Below are positions 1-11,408 of a stretch of DNA of 47,079 bases, piece after piece. The notes beneath the pieces are model-generated. The model had not been told where the DNA came from, made no database searches, and saw nothing but the letters and a program-made list of their open reading frames with translations. Origin of the DNA: Amphimedon queenslandica. Taxonomy: Eukaryota > Porifera > Demospongiae > Haplosclerida > Niphatidae. Each line of letters starts with the position of its first letter. The first letter of the stretch is position 1. The stretch lies in NCBI RefSeq assembly GCF_000090795.2, contig NW_003546271.1, positions 69,448 through 116,526 of the forward strand, given 5' to 3'. The position numbers were made by a program, and so were the translations under genes.

Positions 1-158
1 CATTTGAAAAGTGTGGAATATCAGTACCTATTGACGGAAGCTAGGATGAACTAATTAACATTAAGGGACTTCAAAGCTACAAAGTAAATGCTGCAGGCGA
101 AGATGCTGAAACTGGCCAAGAACTCTTCATACTCAATACTGACTCTGATAGTGATTAG
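1..158 (+). pseudogene. C-terminal tail of a pogo/Tigger-like transposase
   Basis: Reading from position 3 in one frame gives a tail beginning FEKCGISVPIDGS, then an in-frame TAG (about 45-47), then DELINIKGL and an acidic Ser/Asp-rich end (NTDSDSD) stopping at 156-158. In pogo/Tigger transposases the DDE domain is followed by a stretch of the type 'F..CGIS...DG' and an acidic tail, so I read this as the end of such a gene truncated by the window edge. No catalytic residues are visible here. The internal stop marks it as decayed. Only about 50 residues are available, so the family call rests on a short motif. Confidence 0.4.
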
Positions 159-1854
159 CATCAATTATAACATTGTTCTGCATAGGTTTCTTTTATGAAA
201 GCCTCTTACAATATAATTTAAATTTAACATCTGGTGTTACTTTTAAGTGGGGTATTATAATTAAGATAAAACTAGTGATATGGTTTACTGGTGCTATAAT
301 CATGTGGGGTGTTAATTTCATGTGGGGTGTTATTAATAAGCATCTACGTTACCATAAAATGACTTAGTAGCTAAAATTCAAATCAAAATTAATGAAATTT
401 TATTGTAAATGACCATCCACTGATGTTCAGTCTTCTCCCTTCTAAATTTCAATTGTGTATCTTCTCCAAGTTTAATGAAGAAGTCTTTCATCTTTTATGG
501 AAATACTCCTGCGCTTCACTAATAATAATAATAATTATTATTATTATATATAACAGGATTGTGGCAATAAAATGATGATATTAGTCGATATTATGCTGTT
601 TTTAATAAAGTTGTCATGTCTACCAGTTAGTACCAGTCAATATGGTGTTAACATTACTCTACTTGGATTATCATATCACTTCAATCCTTTAATATGATTG
701 TCAAGGAAACATGTAAAACATTGGAGTTTGAAGAAAAGTATTATGTAAAATAGTATGATACTTACACATTTCCATTATCTGTACACTGCCTCAAACTAAG
801 AGGATTAGATGTGTGTCCTTTCTTAACGACTTCCAGGAATAGTAGAAACTAAGTACAACGTAAGCCAGGAGCTACCTCCACTTGTAGATTTATGCCTAAC
901 TGAAACACTTTACCTTTTGTTCACACATACTTTAATTATTTTTGAGCCAAAAAAATAGAAGGGGGAGGACAAAGACAAAAGAATAGAGCCTGGAAACATT
1001 ATATCCAGCTGATTATCATCTTTTACTCCACCATCTGATTATCTAAAATTACTTTAACTAATCGACTCCCGTTCACAAAATTAGGGTATAGTGGCCATTA
1101 GTAAGGGGAAACTGGGCTAGGATATGTGGAGATTGTCCCTAGGCTTGGATGTGGAGCCTACATCACAACTTTTCAAGAACACCTTTAGAAGCACAAATTT
1201 AACAACGACCAATAAGAAATGACAACTGAGAAGTAACAGGTACATATCATGTATGATCCATTATTTATAAAATAATAAACAGGGCTAATATATTTTTGTT
1301 GTTGTCATAATAATAGTATTAATAATAATAATTTACATATGCATTCCACTCACACACTTTCACTAGTCATAGAGACAGCGATCCCCCTTAGATCCATCAC
1401 TGAGTGGTAGCAAGAAAGTAAAAGGAGGGGCACACATTGATGACAAGATAACAAAGAAGTTCCAAATGTTTGGAAGAAGTTAGTAGAGAGTAGTGCCATT
1501 TTTTGGATGACATGATGGAAGACTGGACGAGGTCGCAAGTCTCATTAAGAATCTGGATAACATTTGTCTCATCAGTAAGTTTCAATCAGAAAACATGCAT
1601 GTATATATATTTGATTGCAGTGATGTTAAAAATATATTTAATTTTATTGGGTAAAGCCAACAAGTATTAAATGATTACCAAGTATTAGATGACTACCAAT
1701 CAAGGATTTTATTTCGAATATATTCTACATAAATTTTAAAAATGATCAGTCATGGTTATAGATTATGTACATGTATGTTTAAGGATTATATTTAAACATG
1801 AAACATACAAAGAAACAAATTGATATTCAATGCAACTCACTTTCCAGTTGATTA
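159..1854. other. AT-rich non-coding stretch, nothing recognised
   Basis: Only short open frames (about 60 residues) on either strand, none with a recognisable domain. It contains simple repeats of the ATA/ATT type (about 518-550 and 1305-1332). I see no gene, RNA or element boundary that can be supported. Confidence 0.5.
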
Positions 1855-2560
1855 ATATGATTATTAAACAAGTAAATAAGAAATATTTCTATAAATAAGA
1901 AAAAGTAGGGTTGTCAAAAAATAAAAGAAACAAGGGGGTTGAGTTCAACCATAATAATGATTAATAGTTCAATTAATAATAATAAACTTTAATTAATAAA
2001 AAAATAATTTATTCATGAAAATAATACAAAAATTTCAAACCCTACTTTGCAGCAAATGATAACGTGGCGAGTCCATGCAATTACAATTTCTAACAAGTAT
2101 ATATATTAATATTTTAAATTTTCAATATTGTACTGAATCCCAAAATTCAAAGAATGCTTTAGCCTATCCATAATTTAGATTTTTTTTATTGTAATGACAC
2201 GTTATTCAATCAATACTAGCTGAAAAGTCTTATTTATATTCATCACAATAAATAATTTACATCATAGTATTGTAGTAGAGCAATCAATAGGTACAGAGGC
2301 ATAATTATTATTAAAATTCTATTTACATTGTAGTCTGCCTGTTACCATTTTCTGCAAAGTAGGGTTTGAAATTTTTGTAATATTTTCATGAATAAATTAT
2401 TTTTTTATTATTTAAAGTTTATTATTATTAATTGAACTATTAATTATTATTATGGTTGAACTCAACCCCCTTGTTTCTTTTATTTTTTGACAACCCTACT
2501 TTTTCTTATTTATAGAAATTTTTTTTATTTACTTGTTTCCATACTTTTTATTAAATTTTA
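1855..2560. mobile_element. Fold-back (long-TIR) element, copy A
   Basis: Two arms of roughly 200 bp are inverted copies of each other. The left arm is about 1868-2064 (includes GTAGGGTTGTCAAAAAATAA and AACAAGGGGGTTGAG). The right arm is about 2338-2548 (the same words reverse-complemented, e.g. CTCAACCCCCTTGTT). A loop of about 275 bp lies between them. No ORF is present, so it is non-autonomous or a foldback/MITE-like element; I cannot name the superfamily and no target duplication is clear. A second copy lies at 34545-40700 and is interrupted by a 5.4-kb insertion. Copy A carries the unoccupied insertion site (about 1951-1975). The loop is in the opposite orientation in the two copies. Confidence 0.75.
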
Positions 2561-2889
2561 TTAATTAATAATCCTTTTTATTGATAATTATAATTTTTGC
2601 CTTTGGTATTAGTTTATTAATGGAAGAAAAGAATTTTGAAATAAGAACCATAAGAAGACCCACCGCATTATAAAAACAGTTTTTGAATTTTTGAATCATT
2701 AATTATATTCATAGCCTCACTCATAATTATTAATCATTAGTTGTCATTACTAATATCTATGTCCAGTTCTAAAACTATTTAAGTTTACATTCAGCTTCAG
2801 TTGCCACTTTCCTGCTCACAGCTCTCAAACTTTTCCGCAGTTTACGAGACCTGCATTGTGGAAATACACATTAATAGACCACATGAATA

Positions 2890-3740
2890 CATTCCAATGT
2901 GCAAACAATTATTTTTGTTTTTTTAATGGCACACAATAAAAGATGCATTGGCAAGCATTCATTTATATTGACTAAAGAAAGTACTTACTGTGGCCATTAT
3001 TAATGATATAATCATCAGGCTAATCTACAGTATGTAACCTAGAATCATAACCTATAACAAAAATACATAAAACATTTCACAATACTCTCCGTCTTACTAC
3101 ATATTCCATTGCTAAGACTACAATAATATGAAACCTATACAGATGTAAACTGGCACCTACTACTGCATGATACAACTACTGATCAAGGAGCTGCAACAAA
3201 ACATTAAGAAAGAAATTAATTTATTTTCAACAATCTAAATCCAGAATTGCCTTTAATTATATTTCACATTCCAATATCAAGCAAAAGTATTGCTGAATCA
3301 GCAAATCATTTCCAGCTGTAATTACCTGTAAAGCATAGTAATAGAAATATATCAAAAGCAAGCAATGTAAACTCACAGGCTAATAATAACAATAGCACTT
3401 ACCAATCACATCAAACCTCACTCTTTAACACCACATTGTAGTCCTTGTGCCAAGTACATAAGTACCTATAAAAAGTATGTATGTGACATACTAACTAATA
3501 ATGATAATTGTAGTATCTACAATGTTTCTGATTGGATCATACATGGCATGTATTTTAGACAAAATATTGCTTACTAATGATATCCTCATTTAAGATACTT
3601 TCATGACCTGCTTAATATAAAATATCATTGTGTGCATAAAGTATTTCCAATGTGCAAACAATATTTTTTTGTTAATGAGAACATGCACATGTTACAACAA
3701 TCATCATAAAAGATGCGCAACATCAGCTGGCAAGCATTTA
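2890..3740. repeat. Dispersed internal duplication in the Helitron 3' region
   Basis: The words CCAATGTGCAAACAAT, AAAAGATGC and GGCAAGCATT occur in the same order at about 2890-2965 and again at about 3648-3740. A short segment was therefore duplicated within the 3' region of copy 1. No coding potential is seen between the two. Confidence 0.5.
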
Positions 3741-3903
3741 TTATGCGCACAGCTTTGATGGCAGCATCATTCAAATGCGCAACATCAGCCGCCAAGCATT
3801 AACTTAATAATGCGCACAGCATTGATGGCAGCATTATGCGCAACATCAGCTGGCAAGCATTTACATATATGTAATGCGCACAGCATTGATGGCAGCATTG
3901 ACA
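3713..3903. repeat. Tandem repeat, three units of about 60-70 bp
   Basis: Three successive units each start ATGCGCAACATCAGC, continue GGCAAGCATT or CCAAGCATT, and end ATGCGCACAGC followed by TTGATGGCAGCATT. Each unit holds inverted words (TGCGCA is self-complementary; AATGCTTGCC/GGCAGCATT nearly pair), so each can fold. The related locus at about 43024-43150 has two diverged units, so copy number varies between copies. The array lies on the 3' side of the Helitron genes. Confidence 0.8.
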
Positions 3904-4434
3904 TGTATGATGATCATTAATATATGTACCAAATCACTCTTTGAATGATACTACATGGAACTTTTACTGTTACTCTAAATTTTTCTTGTCCTTCAAAATT
4001 TGTCAGCAGCGCCCTTGGTCCATAAGCACCTGATATTTGTTATAAACATGTAGTACAAGCCAAAAACAAGATTGGGAATTGATAATGACAGCTTCCTCCC
4101 TTCCTAACCCTCTGTCCTACATAAATGATAGTCACACAAAATTGAATCAATGCTAAACTCTAATGAACAGTAAACCTCTTTCACACCCTCTCCCTGTCCA
4201 TTATAGCAACAAGTAATCAATATTCACTGTTATATATTGATTAATCTTACATCCTGAATGCAGTTTGATCCATTGATACTGAGCAATACTGGGTGGATAT
4301 GCACCAATGGTTTTCAGACTCAATTATCATTCACATTGCACATGCAGTGAAATATAAGTCACATTAAACAACCAATGTTTTTAAGATGTTGGACCTCCCA
4401 TACACCATACCCACTTTCCATTAACAATCAATGC

Positions 4435-5070
4435 TTAAGAAATATTAATAGACTTAACTGCTTGGAAATGATTAGTACCAACATGCTTCAAATACAAAGC
4501 AGGTGTATTAGTATCACAAGGAATGCCATATAAAGTTTGGGTTCCATATCTAGCCCAGCCAACAAAAGTAGGAGTTAGTGAATATGAATATATGGTTGTA
4601 CCTAATATTGCAGATAATGTAATAATCTCTGTGTCAGTGGCCCACACACAATTTCTATACATTTTGGACTTATTTATGTAATCATATATGCTTGAATATC
4701 TGGTTGCACTTAATGTACTATTAAACAATTCTTCTTCAAAGTTTGGCATATTACTAACAATTGCTCTACGTAATTCATAATGCTGAGAAATGGACCCAGT
4801 AATGAGATATGAAAGGGCATAAAATAAACAGTTCCCATCACCAGGGACATCAAGAGTACTATTAGGAACTCTTTCATCTGACAATGGTGTTGTTGGACTG
4901 CCAGGTAAGATTCTAGCAGCTGTTACAAACTTAAGGTTCAATATCTCACACCACCTTTTCTGAACTTCTTCATTAGCAGGGTAATAAACATAATCCCATT
5001 GTCTCCTTCTCACAATATCTGGATTGGGAGGCTCTTCATAAGTAAAGATGACATCATCTTTTTTTGGATT
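4435..5070 (-). pseudogene. OTU-domain cysteine protease region of Helitron copy 1
   Basis: OTU domains are deubiquitinase-type cysteine proteases, found as an extra C-terminal module or gene in many animal Helitrons. The minus-strand frame is open from about 5070 (no certain ATG; it runs in from the linker) to the stop at 4435. Visible motifs: PGDGNCLFYAL carries the catalytic Asp and Cys (D-G-N-C); WATDTEIITLSAIL is the conserved middle helix region; NHFQAV near the end carries the catalytic His. All three landmarks are in order over about 150 residues, close to a full domain. It follows the helicase after a Lys-rich linker. A degraded relative is at 43680-43997. This is the best preserved coding part of copy 1, but as part of a broken element it is probably not expressed as a functional protein. 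Confidence 0.8.
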
Positions 5071-5372
5071 ACTTGTCTTTAATTTAATGCTTGAGAGTTT
5101 TATAGATACAATCAGACCACTACTACAATGGTCATTTTTTACAACACACTTGGTTTTATCATCTTTTGGTTTACATTAAATGTTTGAGAGTTTTATAGAT
5201 ACAATGAGACTACTACAACTATCATCATCTTTGACATTAAATTTGGTTTTTAGGTCTTTCAAATTAATTGAAACAATTAATTAATCAACTTTTTTTGAGC
5301 GAGGCAATACCAAAGCAGTATTGTCAGTACTACTGTCTACATCAACTTTCCTTTTTTGGGGGAAAGGCTTAT
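5071..5372 (-). other. Linker between helicase and OTU with a duplicated segment
   Basis: Partly open on the minus strand in frame with the OTU segment (VSIKLSSIKLKTSNPK). The word TTGAGAGTTTTATAGATACAA occurs twice, at about 5090-5112 and 5179-5201, showing a local duplication of about 90 bp that brings a stop codon into the frame. Low complexity, Lys-rich, no domain. Confidence 0.5.
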
Positions 5373-7391
5373 TTAAAGCATTATTATCACATATTTTACT
5401 CTTTTGGGGCGATTAGACTTTTGTAAATCAGTACTCTGACGTTTATTGCTACTAACAGTACTTTTACTAGTACTTTGTACATGACTTACAGACACCTTGG
5501 CATTCTTACTACAAGGTTCACCATCATCAATTATACCAGTCACTTGAATCTTTCTCTTCTTTCCTTTACTTTTCTTGATTTGAGGTAAGTCATTCCGAAA
5601 ATTAGTTCTCAGTCTGTTAATTTCATTGAGGCACAGATTACTAACTTTAACAGAGAGAGGATCAAATGATAAATGTAATCCATTTAATGTACGTACACGA
5701 GACAATGCAACATATGCCATACCATCCCCAAAAACATCAGTCGATAAATCAATAATGGCTGCATCTAGTGAGAGGCCCTGACATTTTTGTATAGTAATAG
5801 CATAAGAAAGTATGAGGGGAAACTGTTTCCTATGTATATACAAATTCTTAGATAGCATAAATCTAGATGTAACCCTTTCTATGTCACAAGGTACATTAAT
5901 ATGATTAAATTTGATTGATATACGTGTAGCATAAATACCCCTTACTGTACCAATGGCACCATTAACTAATCCTACAGTCACATCAATATTACGTCTTAGC
6001 ATTACTCTACAGCCTACTGCTAAAGACAATACAGTTTCTAAACCAGCTGTTTTCCTTGGTTGATCTTTTAGTTTATCTAATTTTTTTTCTTGTTTTTTGT
6101 CAAATTTTGCCGTGCTGCCACTTTCATCAACAACATCAACACATGCTAATTCTATTTTCTCAGTTTCTAGACTTTCTAACATTAATTCATTGATTTATTG
6201 GCAGGCATCTACCTAAGAAAATAGGCAAATTGGAGGATTTGTTTCTTCACTTTCCAATTCCTTATATTTTTCTTGTATTGAAACATTAAATACACGACTT
6301 TTAAGCGTATCAATAGTATCATCAGTCTGACAGCCATGCCTAACAGAATCAAGCATTATAAAGAAAGTTTCGTCACCTTTTTGTCGCTCATTGATTGTTA
6401 GTTCATCATATTCTACTGTTTCTTTCCATATGTTAACTGCATTTGCTGCTCCAAGTCTAGTTTTTACTAGTTTGTTGCTAATTTTATTAAATACTGGCCT
6501 ACCATTAACTGGTGGCAATTGTAAGAGGTCACCTACAAATAAAGTATTTTTGGATCCAAACCATTCATCAGTTCCAAATATATCTTCTAAGCGCATGTGT
6601 AAGTATGCTAGATTTAGATTGGATACCATAGATACCTCGTCTACTATTATAATTTTTAAATTTTTAAGTGTCATTTTTATTCTTTTCTGAGCTTCTTTAC
6701 TCAAAGCCCAATATCCAGCTGTCTTTCCCTCATGCTCTATCGGTAGCTGAAATAATCTATGTATTGTTAGTCCACCTACATTAAATGTGGCTATACCTGT
6801 TGGTGCTACTATAGCACACATAATTTCACTACTTTTTGGATGCCATATGTCATCCACTAAGCATTTTATTGCCTCTATCAAAAACGATTTACCAGTTCCA
6901 CCTAGCGGTTTGATATTATCTAATCTAAGTAGTCTTGAAGACTCATTCTCTAATAAGTCTTCACGTTCTTTTTGACTTATAAGATGACTCTTAATTTTAT
7001 CAAAAAATCTTTTTTGATCTACATTAAGCATTGCCTCTCTTTGCTCTAATGTTAAATTAGGTACATTTATGTGCATGTCAGCAATATCAGCTACTGCTTC
7101 CATTATTTCACCTAGTAATTGAGGCTCATCATCTTCGTTGTTATCAGGAAGTTCTTCAGTAAAACCGGCTTTATTTCTTGCATCGACTATTTTATTCCAA
7201 TTACGTTCAGCTTCTAATAATTTCTGTAGTTTGTTGAAATGATTTTCAATGCCATGTATAGATGCTTCTCTGTGATGCCTAAAAGCTTCTTCCATTGTTT
7301 CTCCTTCCATTACGAGTGTGCTCTCGTCTCCAAAAGGCACAAATAAAAATATTAGCGAGTAATAAAAATCGTATCTTTCTGCTTCTTGCAT
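5373..7391 (-). pseudogene. PIF1-like helicase of Helitron copy 1
   Basis: This is the SF1B helicase domain that Helitrons join to a HUH Rep endonuclease to unwind donor DNA for rolling-circle transposition. In one minus-strand frame I see, in order: FYYSLIFLFVPF and the ETMEEAFRHH helix; Walker A GGTGKS; motif Ia-like IVAPTGIATFNVGG; Walker B IIIVDEVSMVS; motif [22 protein letters not shown]; motif [15 protein letters not shown]; motif [13 protein letters not shown]; then a Lys/Ser-rich tail. Two in-frame stops (TAG and TAA, about 6184-6212) split it between ICLFS and INELML. Upstream it is separated from the Rep part by a stop and a one-base frameshift near 7400-7424. All helicase motifs look intact apart from these breaks. 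Partial copies lie at 26881-27420 and 19940-20047. Confidence 0.88.
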
Positions 7392-7423
7392 TGGATTAAA
7401 TTTCCTATGGTTGGAAGGACTGG

Positions 7424-8191
7424 CTACGATCGAAGTTTGTATTTTCTTTCTCCATTTTCTCCTATTTTATCAAATTTGTAATTAGCAACAAATTCATAAA
7501 GAGATACATCTTCCATGTCCTGCGCATGACTCTTTTCTCCTTTAGTGACATATCCAGTTACATACTCTGTTAAGGAAAGACTCCTCACAGCTATGTATTG
7601 CAAGTCCATATTTGCATGCCACAATTTCATCAGTAAAGGATTGTAGTCGTTGACTCGAACTTCTTTTTCGTTTCGTTTGAGATAATATATTTTATTGCAT
7701 GATTTCAATAAAGTCTGTGCTGGATAGCTTTGTCCAGGATGATGCTCTCCATATTGTCCAGTTGGAAATAAAGTAGGAAAGCATAACAAATGAAGATGCT
7801 CTTGCCTATTGTCTATAGGCGCTTCTTTTACATTCATTAGTTTATATTGACTGATATCAGAGCCTGTTGCAATTTTACTATCAAGATTTCTAATCGTATA
7901 TGCCGAAAGGCCTTCTAAATCTTGATAATTTGCTTTTTCAAGCATTTTACAAGTAGTATTGCTTGCTACTTGTATCACATTTTTAGACGATTCGTCAATT
8001 GAATCATCATCTACGTTTCTATAAATCCAATTTATTTCTTTTAATTTTCTTAGTGCCGCTTTTATTTTATTCATATCAACTAAACTACGCCAGACATTAT
8101 TTGATTTAGTAGGCTGTCCATTAATAATAATATAAAGTTCTGGATTAGGCAAATGATGACAATCTATACCAATCTCATTTAAAGTTTCCAT
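7424..8191 (-). pseudogene. Rep-region remnant of Helitron copy 1, internally deleted
   Basis: The 255-residue frame includes HLLCFPTLFPTGQYGEHHP, DYNPLLMKLWHANMDLQYIA and YVTGYVTKGEKSHAQ, all typical of the sequence around the Helitron Rep domain. The HUH core is missing: between CNKIYYLK and the next residues copy 2 has about 0.8 kb (28120-28930) that is absent here. A second deletion (27632-27910 in copy 2, with GLYEASDLL and PHKRSK) falls between KSHAQDMEDVSLYEF segments. The frame ends KLRS followed by TAG where copy 2 has AAG, then shifts frame into the helicase. Without HUH and Tyr residues this copy could not nick DNA. Confidence 0.8.
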
Positions 8192-8199
8192 TGTTTTTT

Positions 8200-8442
8200 C
8201 TAATGGAAGAGCATTGCACCTTTAAGGGCCTTCAAAGAATTATATGTAGGCACTTTTAAGGTGTGTGTGCCTAGCCTAACAATTGTCTGAAAACACTTGG
8301 CCCTCTGTATTAACTGGCAACTTAAAGGATCTAAGTTTTCCAATTCTTTGGGTAGTGGCTCACACTTTAACCCATTGAGTACACAACGTGCTGGAACTTC
8401 ATTTTTCCGAATAATAGGTTTACAATGATTACAAATATACAT
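8200..8442 (-). pseudogene. Cys-containing region upstream of Helitron Rep (DUF6570-like)
   Basis: The short frame begins YICNHCKPIIRKNEVPARC and contains PKELENLDPLSCQLIQRAKCFQTIVRLG. This is the pattern of the domain that precedes Rep in many animal Helitrons and carries a C-x2-C...C arrangement, possibly zinc binding. It runs into the next segment (7424-8191) by a frameshift near 8195. A diverged copy is at about 29440-29650 in Helitron copy 2. The DUF name is from memory. Confidence 0.6.
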
Positions 8443-8625
8443 AACTTTAATTAATGCCGTTGGATCTTTTTCTTTAATGTAATCTAATAGGATATTCCAA
8501 ACATTGCTATCTAAATTTTTAGCTTCAGTGACAGACTTTTTTCTTCAAAGCCTCTCACAGCTACAACAAGCATTAACAGCCTGATCAGACAAAGCTTTCT
8601 TAAATTTATCAATAGCATCTGAATA

Positions 8626-9330
8626 CTAAAAATAAAGTACAGTATCTAAGTTTGGTATTCTAAATGGGTCATCTTCTACGCCATCATTTATAGCATAATA
8701 CACATTATCAAATTCAGTCTCATCGGCTTCATTAATTTTTAAATCTATCATTTGTGCTATGTCACCATCAGCAAGGGAAGAATCAATAATATCTATTGTT
8801 AAATGGGCATTTCTAGCAACAGAAAAGTGTTTCAAAAGGCGTCTCAACAAAGGATAATGAACAGATGCATTGCATAAAATACGCAGCATGCTTTTACAAT
8901 CAGTCTCATTACTACTTCTTACAATAGGATGGCCTATCCTTTCACAAACAATTTCTGAATATTAAAATATTTTTCAACATTATTTTTATCTTTTTTAACA
9001 ATTACCGTTACATTAGCATTATCACAAAAATCATGTTCATGCACTAGATCTATTTCTTCAACATGCAAGGATCTTGTCATATAATGCTTATTAGGACAAT
9101 CATCACATGCATCTAAATGCTTCCTCAATTCTTTAATGGGTTCATCAAAATGTCGTCTAACTTCAATAATAGAACTAATGTCACTTTCTAATAAAGGCTT
9201 GCACCTGCTTGTACAGTGCCATTTGAGGGTAGGCTTTCCCTTATTAGTATACATTCTATTATTAACATTATCATCTTCAGAGTCACTATCATCATTACAT
9301 TCTTCTTATATCAACAATTCCTGCTACATA
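8626..9330 (-). pseudogene. Helitron copy 1 N-terminal middle region, broken
   Basis: Two neighbouring minus-strand frames cover this region. The upstream one (9254-8934) has LKWHCTSRCKPLLESD and a C-x2-C...H-type cluster (HLDACDDCPNKHYMT); the downstream one (8889-8626) has HLTIDIIDSSLADGDIAQM. Both are matched by diverged sequence at about 29820-30660 in Helitron copy 2 (for example LKWHCTSRCKPLLKSD). Helitrons of this type have an extended acidic, Cys-containing N-terminus before Rep. The function is unknown; DNA binding by zinc is a guess. A poorly preserved stretch at 8443-8625 separates it from the DUF6570-like segment. Confidence 0.6.
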
Positions 9331-9371
9331 ACAGGTGCCATTTGTATCAACAGGGATTGCAATTGCACTAT

Positions 9372-10545
9372 CTAATTGGCTATCACAGATATCATTAGGA
9401 TACAAATATGCTGATTCATAAAAATAAGGCTCACTATTCTTGTGTGACATTGCTCACCAAAATCACTAAAGTTATTCAACTTCAATTTCCTAATGCTATT
9501 TGTTGCACGTATCAATACGCCTACTTTGTGAGATCTGTTTTTCAAAACTGATTCTAACAAAATACTTGATGCAGCATTACATTTACTGTCATATGATATG
9601 TTCTCAAAATCTACACCTTTCATACTTGATGCCAATAAATCATCAACTATTTCAGGGCTGTAATATAATGCATCAATAATTTTCGTAAATTAATATTCCT
9701 TTGCTTCACTATTTGGTGCAGGTAAAGAGTAATTAGACTATATAATATGTGACTATAATTACGATCATAATAATCTTTATTTAGACGCTTCTTATTTTCT
9801 TTATTTAGTGCCATCTTTAATTTATCCATTTCGTTATCAGGAAATTTATCTGAAAAATTTATCTTTTGTTGCACGTAATATTGCGTCTCTATTTTCATAA
9901 TATCGTTTCAAGGAGTTTTGTTTTTGAAGTCCAGAATTTTTTTCGTAGCATTCCTTTGATTTTATTCCTTGGGGCATCGGATTCTTTTGATAACGATCTC
10001 TAGATTGTTGCTGCTTTGGCTGTGGATCATTAGAATATGTTGCTCTTGAATAATTTAAAGATTTTATCTTTTTAGGGACTGGATTAGCATTATGTTTTTT
10101 TGGAATAGCAAGTTGGCTTACTACTTTTTGCATCCTTGTTTTTGTAATACCAATTTTTACATTTTTGCAATATATAACCTGGGTTCAATGTATGAAACTG
10201 CTTGGAATAAACCTTTGCAGAAGCAATTTTTATACTTTTTACTGATTTTATATGCAATTCTTGCTTTGCTTTTGACCCTGTTACATTGTCTTATATTGTA
10301 TGCTCTGGCATTTGATCTATTTTTATCTATAAAATCTTCCATTTGCTTTTTATTATTATAATTTTGGAATTCCTCTTTTTAGTTTTGTTTCCAGTTATGT
10401 TGCTCTTTCTTTTTTTACTTCCTTTTTGCACAACTATAACAACCAAAATTACTCTTAACATTGAAACCAGAAATAAGTACATGTACCATAACACCAGGTA
10501 TGCAGGATGCACATTATCATCATAAACTCTGCTGCTACTTATCAT
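9372..10545 (-). pseudogene. Basic N-terminal region of Helitron copy 1
   Basis: A series of overlapping minus-strand frames rich in Lys, Arg, Asn and Tyr, broken by several frameshifts. Repeating elements such as ENRDAILRATKDKFF, NRVKSKARIAYKI and SKKRKSNITGNKTKK suggest a basic nucleic-acid-binding extension. The same blocks occur in copy 2 (30900-31547), where the most upstream Met is near 31547. By analogy the start here is near 10545 or a little lower, but no start can be proved. Parts on the plus strand of this region appear open only because of low codon complexity. Confidence 0.55.
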
Positions 10546-10639
10546 TGCAAAACACTTATCTCAATTNNNNNNNNNNAGGATGCACATTATCATCATAAAC
10601 TCTGCTGCTACTTATCATTGTAAAACACTTATCTCAATT
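10504..10639. other. Assembly gap (10 N) between two copies of the same 63 bp
   Basis: Ns occupy 10567-10576. The 63 bases before them (10504-10566) and the 63 bases after them (10577-10639) are identical except for one C/T difference. Helitron copy 2 has this sequence only once (about 31588-31655). The duplication is most simply two overlapping contig ends, possibly from two haplotypes, that were not merged. Confidence 0.85.
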
Positions 10640-11379
10640 TTTTGCAGTACCAAGAAGAATAAAAAGCAGTACTTCAAAAGCAGCTGACTAGATAACTTGA
10701 CTAGCTAATACTGAGCAGCTTTAACCTCTAAATTAAATTGAACCTTAAATTTAACAGTTAAATTAATGAATTACTTACCTATTAGCTCTTAAAAGAACTG
10801 GTGTTCTCTTAGTCTGAGCAGTGGGTACTCCTTGCAAGTAAGTCTAACCTCAGCAAAAACCAAGAGAAGAATAGAGCGAGCAGTCTACCACACAGTAATG
10901 TAGCTATGGTTATGAAAACTTTGCGCATGCGCATTTAATTTTAAAATGGCATCTGAAACAGAGGGGTGTGATAGATCACTCCCAAATAATTAGTTTTTAA
11001 ACTTCAACTAAGTAAGATAATAACAGCACTTGTCTTGTCCTTGACCCAAGCTCAAAGGAATGATGTAAAAGGCATTGCAAGCCATTCTCTAGTTTAGAAG
11101 ATTTCCGTGTTAATAGAAGAAAGATGAAAGAAAGAAGAAAAAGTCCGAAGAACTTTGCAGAAATTTGAATTTGGGCCTATTCTCCATAATCGCTATCGCT
11201 ACATTACACTCCTCTTTAAAGGTACCAGGAGAATTGCTCAGCGAAGGAGAACTTATCTAAACAGTTTATAAGGCTGTACAAGGTAAGATGAAAGAGTTAA
11301 AAGCGTTTGAAAATTATAAATTTGGTCGCCATCTTGAAAAATCAACCTCAACCCTACATATAGGCTACCGCCTATATAA
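10640..11379 (-). other. 5' non-coding region of Helitron copy 1
   Basis: No ORF. The sequence is collinear with 31655-32382 in copy 2, including ACCTCAACC and GCTACCGCCTATAT at the terminus. It would hold the promoter for the Helitron genes; no individual element can be supported. Confidence 0.65.
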
Positions 11380-11408
11380 TACAAAAATTTATTTCTAAAA
11401 ACATACCT

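Larger units (their letters stand above)
2561..11379 (-). mobile_element. Helitron copy 1 (autonomous type, decayed)
   Basis: On the minus strand this element reads: 5' terminus at 11379, basic N-terminal coding region (about 10545-9650), Cys-rich region, Rep-derived region, PIF1-like helicase, OTU domain, then a long non-coding 3' region. The 5' end is set by comparison with copy 2: homology stops at 11379 and 32382, where the minus strand reads TTATATAGGCGGTAGC and TCATATAGGCGGTAGC, fitting the Helitron rule of a 5' TC inserted after A. The 3' end (CTRR plus hairpin) was not located; the low-coordinate limit given is only where the fold-back element ends. The genes carry stops, frameshifts and internal Rep deletions, so the copy is inactive. 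It lies immediately downstream of a P-like transposase relic. Confidence 0.75.

Noticed and set aside
510..552. ATT/ATA palindromic run
   Set aside because: A simple-sequence repeat; it folds only because ATT and AAT are complementary.
1350..1585. Two overlapping minus-strand frames of about 62 codons
   Set aside because: Low complexity, hydrophobic, mutually overlapping in different frames, no domain, no relation to neighbours.
6391..6975. Plus-strand frames of 99 and 62 codons
   Set aside because: They are antisense to the PIF1-like helicase motifs, whose order and conservation are clear on the minus strand.
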